From: Lachnospiraceae bacterium
GTDB lineage: Bacteria > Bacillota > Clostridia > Lachnospirales > Lachnospiraceae
Length of the DNA stretch: 7,398 bases
Direction: 5' to 3'
Assembly (NCBI GenBank): GCA_024695225.1
Contig: JAILIO010000236.1
Location: forward strand, 1-7,398
Shown: piece after piece, positions 6,053 to 7,398 of the stretch
How positions within the stretch are numbered: position 1 is the first letter of the stretch
Layout: each line of letters opens with the position of its first letter
The notes under the pieces: generated by a model
Told to the model about the DNA's origin: nothing
Databases searched by the model: none
Seen by the model: only the letters and a program-made list of their open reading frames with translations
Translations under genes and position numbers: made by a program

Positions 6053-7257
6053 CAGACTTCCAGCCTTATCCTTCCGATCACGCCTCCGATCATCTCCGAG
6101 GCTTCATCAAAATTCTTCTCCGACATTTCGCCGGTAATGAACGCATACTCGCCTGCTCTGGCAGCTTCCACCTCTTCGGTACCCCTGAAGGCCTTGAGAG
6201 CTTCTTCCTTTTTGTCGGCAGCCACTCTCACAAAGAATCTGCGCCTGGTGGATGAGAAATCCATAAGCTCCATATCCTCTGCATCCCAGACATACCTGAC
6301 CCCGTCGCCTCCCCGGGATGCCAGATCAGTGACATCCGCAGTGACCGCGCTGGCTGTGGCCAGTTTACCTGCCCCCTGTCCGTAATACATGGAATCATCC
6401 AGCATGTTCCCGTGGACCAGCACTGCGTTAAACACGCCGTCCACCATATACAGCGGGTTGGATGCGGGTATCATAAAGGGAGCAACCATTGCAAAGACGC
6501 CCTTTGGGGTTTTTCTGAAAGCACCCAGAAGCTTTATCTTTCTCTTAAGGACCCTGGCGTATTCAAAATCCGCCTGCTCTATCTTTGATATGCCCTCGGT
6601 GTAGACCTGCTGCCAGCCTACATTCTTCCCTGTAACCAGGGAGGAAAGGATTGCGATCTTCCTGCCGGCGTCGAATCCGTCCACATCGGCGGAGGGATCC
6701 CTCTCGGCAAAGCCCTTATCCTGGGCATCCTTGAGGACCGTGTCAAAATCCGCGCCGTCCCTGTCCATGGCTGTGAGTATATAATTGGTGGTGCCGTTCA
6801 GTATCCCGGTGATCCCGTCCACGTCATCTGCGGTGAGGCAGGTCCTGAGCACCCTGATTATGGGAATCCCTCCCCCCACAGCGGCTTCAAAGAGATATCT
6901 TGCCCCATTGCTTTCCGCGATCTTCATGAGTTCAGGGCCTTTTTCCGCCACCAAAGCCTTGTTTGAAGTGCAGACGCTTATACCCTTCTCCAGAGCTTTC
7001 TTTGTGAACTCATAGGCCGCTCCGCAGCCTCCCATGGTTTCCACAACGATATCCGTCTCGGGATCTTCCAGGATAACGTTGAAGTCATTCACTATCTTGT
7101 CTTCATTTATGTCGCCGGGGAATTCCCTGAGGTCCAGTATATGGCTGACCACCAGATCTTCACCGGTCTTTTCCCTTACGACACTGCGGTTTACGGAGAT
7201 CACCTCCGCATCCTCGCTTCCTTCCGTTCCGTATCCAAGTATGTAAACATGTTTCAT
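6052..7257 (-). CDS. hom: Homoserine dehydrogenase
   Basis: A 401-residue enzyme reducing aspartate semialdehyde to homoserine with NAD(P)H, the branch point to threonine and methionine. It has a Rossmann fold from residue 1 with GYGTEG (8-13), then ETMGG (73-77) and the TSNKALVAEKG segment (Lys100). The FEAAVGGGIPIIR stretch and the catalytic region follow: ILNGTTNYIL (152-161), then AERDPSADVDGFDAGRK with Glu185, Asp196 and Lys200. A C-terminal ACT-like part (about 330-401) suggests allosteric control. Start: the frame can open at a GTG at 7269 directly after the preceding stop, but the ATG at 7257 has GTGAGG six bases upstream and puts the first beta strand at the N-terminus as in relatives, so it is preferred. 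The nucleotide-binding loop is odd: Glu12, Glu15 and Asp16 replace the usual V, G and V of GTVGSGV. Confidence 0.93.
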   Translation of the reverse strand: MKHVYILGYGTEGSEDAEVISVNRSVVREKTGEDLVVSHILDLREFPGDINEDKIVNDFNVILEDPETDIVVETMGGCGAAYEFTKKALEKGISVCTSNKALVAEKGPELMKIAESNGARYLFEAAVGGGIPIIRVLRTCLTADDVDGITGILNGTTNYILTAMDRDGADFDTVLKDAQDKGFAERDPSADVDGFDAGRKIAILSSLVTGKNVGWQQVYTEGISKIEQADFEYARVLKRKIKLLGAFRKTPKGVFAMVAPFMIPASNPLYMVDGVFNAVLVHGNMLDDSMYYGQGAGKLATASAVTADVTDLASRGGDGVRYVWDAEDMELMDFSSTRRRFFVRVAADKKEEALKAFRGTEEVEAARAGEYAFITGEMSEKNFDEASEMIGGVIGRIRLEV

Positions 7258-7269
7258 AATCTGCCTCAC

Positions 7270-7398
7270 TCAGGTCAAAGGATATCTCTCCGTAAGACCG
7301 TTAACTATACTTCTTGCGCTGTCTATCCCGGCATCCCCGCTCTTTACCACGATGGAGATGGCCTCAGCCACCTTGTCCATATCGTCGGAGTTAAGCCC
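7270..7398 (-). CDS. glyA: Serine hydroxymethyltransferase, C-terminal end (partial)
   Basis: Only the last 42 codons are in the window; the 5' part lies beyond the right edge. The fragment opens GLNSDDMDKVAEAISIVV and ends ARSIVNGLTERYPLT. This is the pattern of the C-terminal helices of SHMT: a G-x-x-x-x-D/E-M start, an I-A-x-x-I-x-x-V-L-like helix, and a final LxxxxPL. SHMT is a pyridoxal-phosphate enzyme converting serine and tetrahydrofolate to glycine and methylene-tetrahydrofolate. The catalytic lysine region is not visible, so the call rests on the tail alone. Its TGA (7270-7272) lies 12 bp before the hom start, so it is probably co-transcribed with hom. Another fold-type I PLP enzyme remains possible. 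Confidence 0.65.
   Translation of the reverse strand, partial: GLNSDDMDKVAEAISIVVKSGDAGIDSARSIVNGLTERYPLT

Noticed and set aside
7258..7269. GTG start for homoserine dehydrogenase giving four extra residues
   Set aside because: It directly abuts the preceding stop with no suitable binding site placed for it, while the ATG at 7257 has GTGAGG at good spacing and fits the family N-terminus.
7258..7272. T-box, riboswitch or threonine leader peptide directly ahead of hom
   Set aside because: Only 12 bp separate hom from the preceding coding sequence, leaving no room for a leader.

Overview
The window looks like part of the chromosome of an anaerobic Firmicute, most probably a motile member of the Lachnospiraceae. 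This is inferred from the style of the proteins (a clostridial aspartate kinase, a homoserine dehydrogenase with an LDLREFPG segment, a CgeB/DUF3880-like glycosyltransferase, a flagellin-type protein), the strong AGGAGG ribosome binding site and the moderate GC content. No species can be named. Every gene that can be supported is on the minus strand, so transcription runs from right to left.

Right part (7398 to about 3255): an amino-acid cluster. The 3' end of what is probably glyA (serine hydroxymethyltransferase) is followed closely by homoserine dehydrogenase (hom). Hom overlaps aspartate kinase by one base (TGATG), and 29 bp further on comes pepD, an M20-family aminoacyl-histidine dipeptidase. 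Hom and aspartate kinase channel aspartate toward threonine and methionine. SHMT interconverts serine and glycine, and PepD would release amino acids from imported peptides. No promoter or terminator is visible between these genes, so they are probably one operon whose promoter lies outside the window.

Middle part (3254 to 2161): a 222-residue flagellin-like protein with a very good ribosome binding site and a sigma-28-like -10 element. It keeps the conserved flagellin N-terminal segment and a recognisable but divergent C-terminal segment, has no room for an outer domain, and ends in a charged tail. Then come a spacer with clustered small hairpins, a housekeeping promoter, a stable leader hairpin, tRNA-Gly(GCC) and a strong intrinsic terminator.

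Left part (2160 to 1): a promoter overlapped by a perfect 7-bp inverted repeat drives a two-gene unit, an HD-domain metal phosphohydrolase and a CgeB-like glycosyltransferase joined by an ATGA overlap. Beyond the glycosyltransferase stop codon, the last ~95 bp of the window is a degenerate tandem repeat with an exact 10-bp period (consensus ACCCGGCATC on the plus strand).

The items most worth a second look are the compact flagellin paralogue, three acidic substitutions in the nucleotide-binding loop of homoserine dehydrogenase, and the 10-bp repeat. No clearly new multi-gene system was found. The flagellin-like gene with a nearby glycosyltransferase is the closest to an unexplored one.
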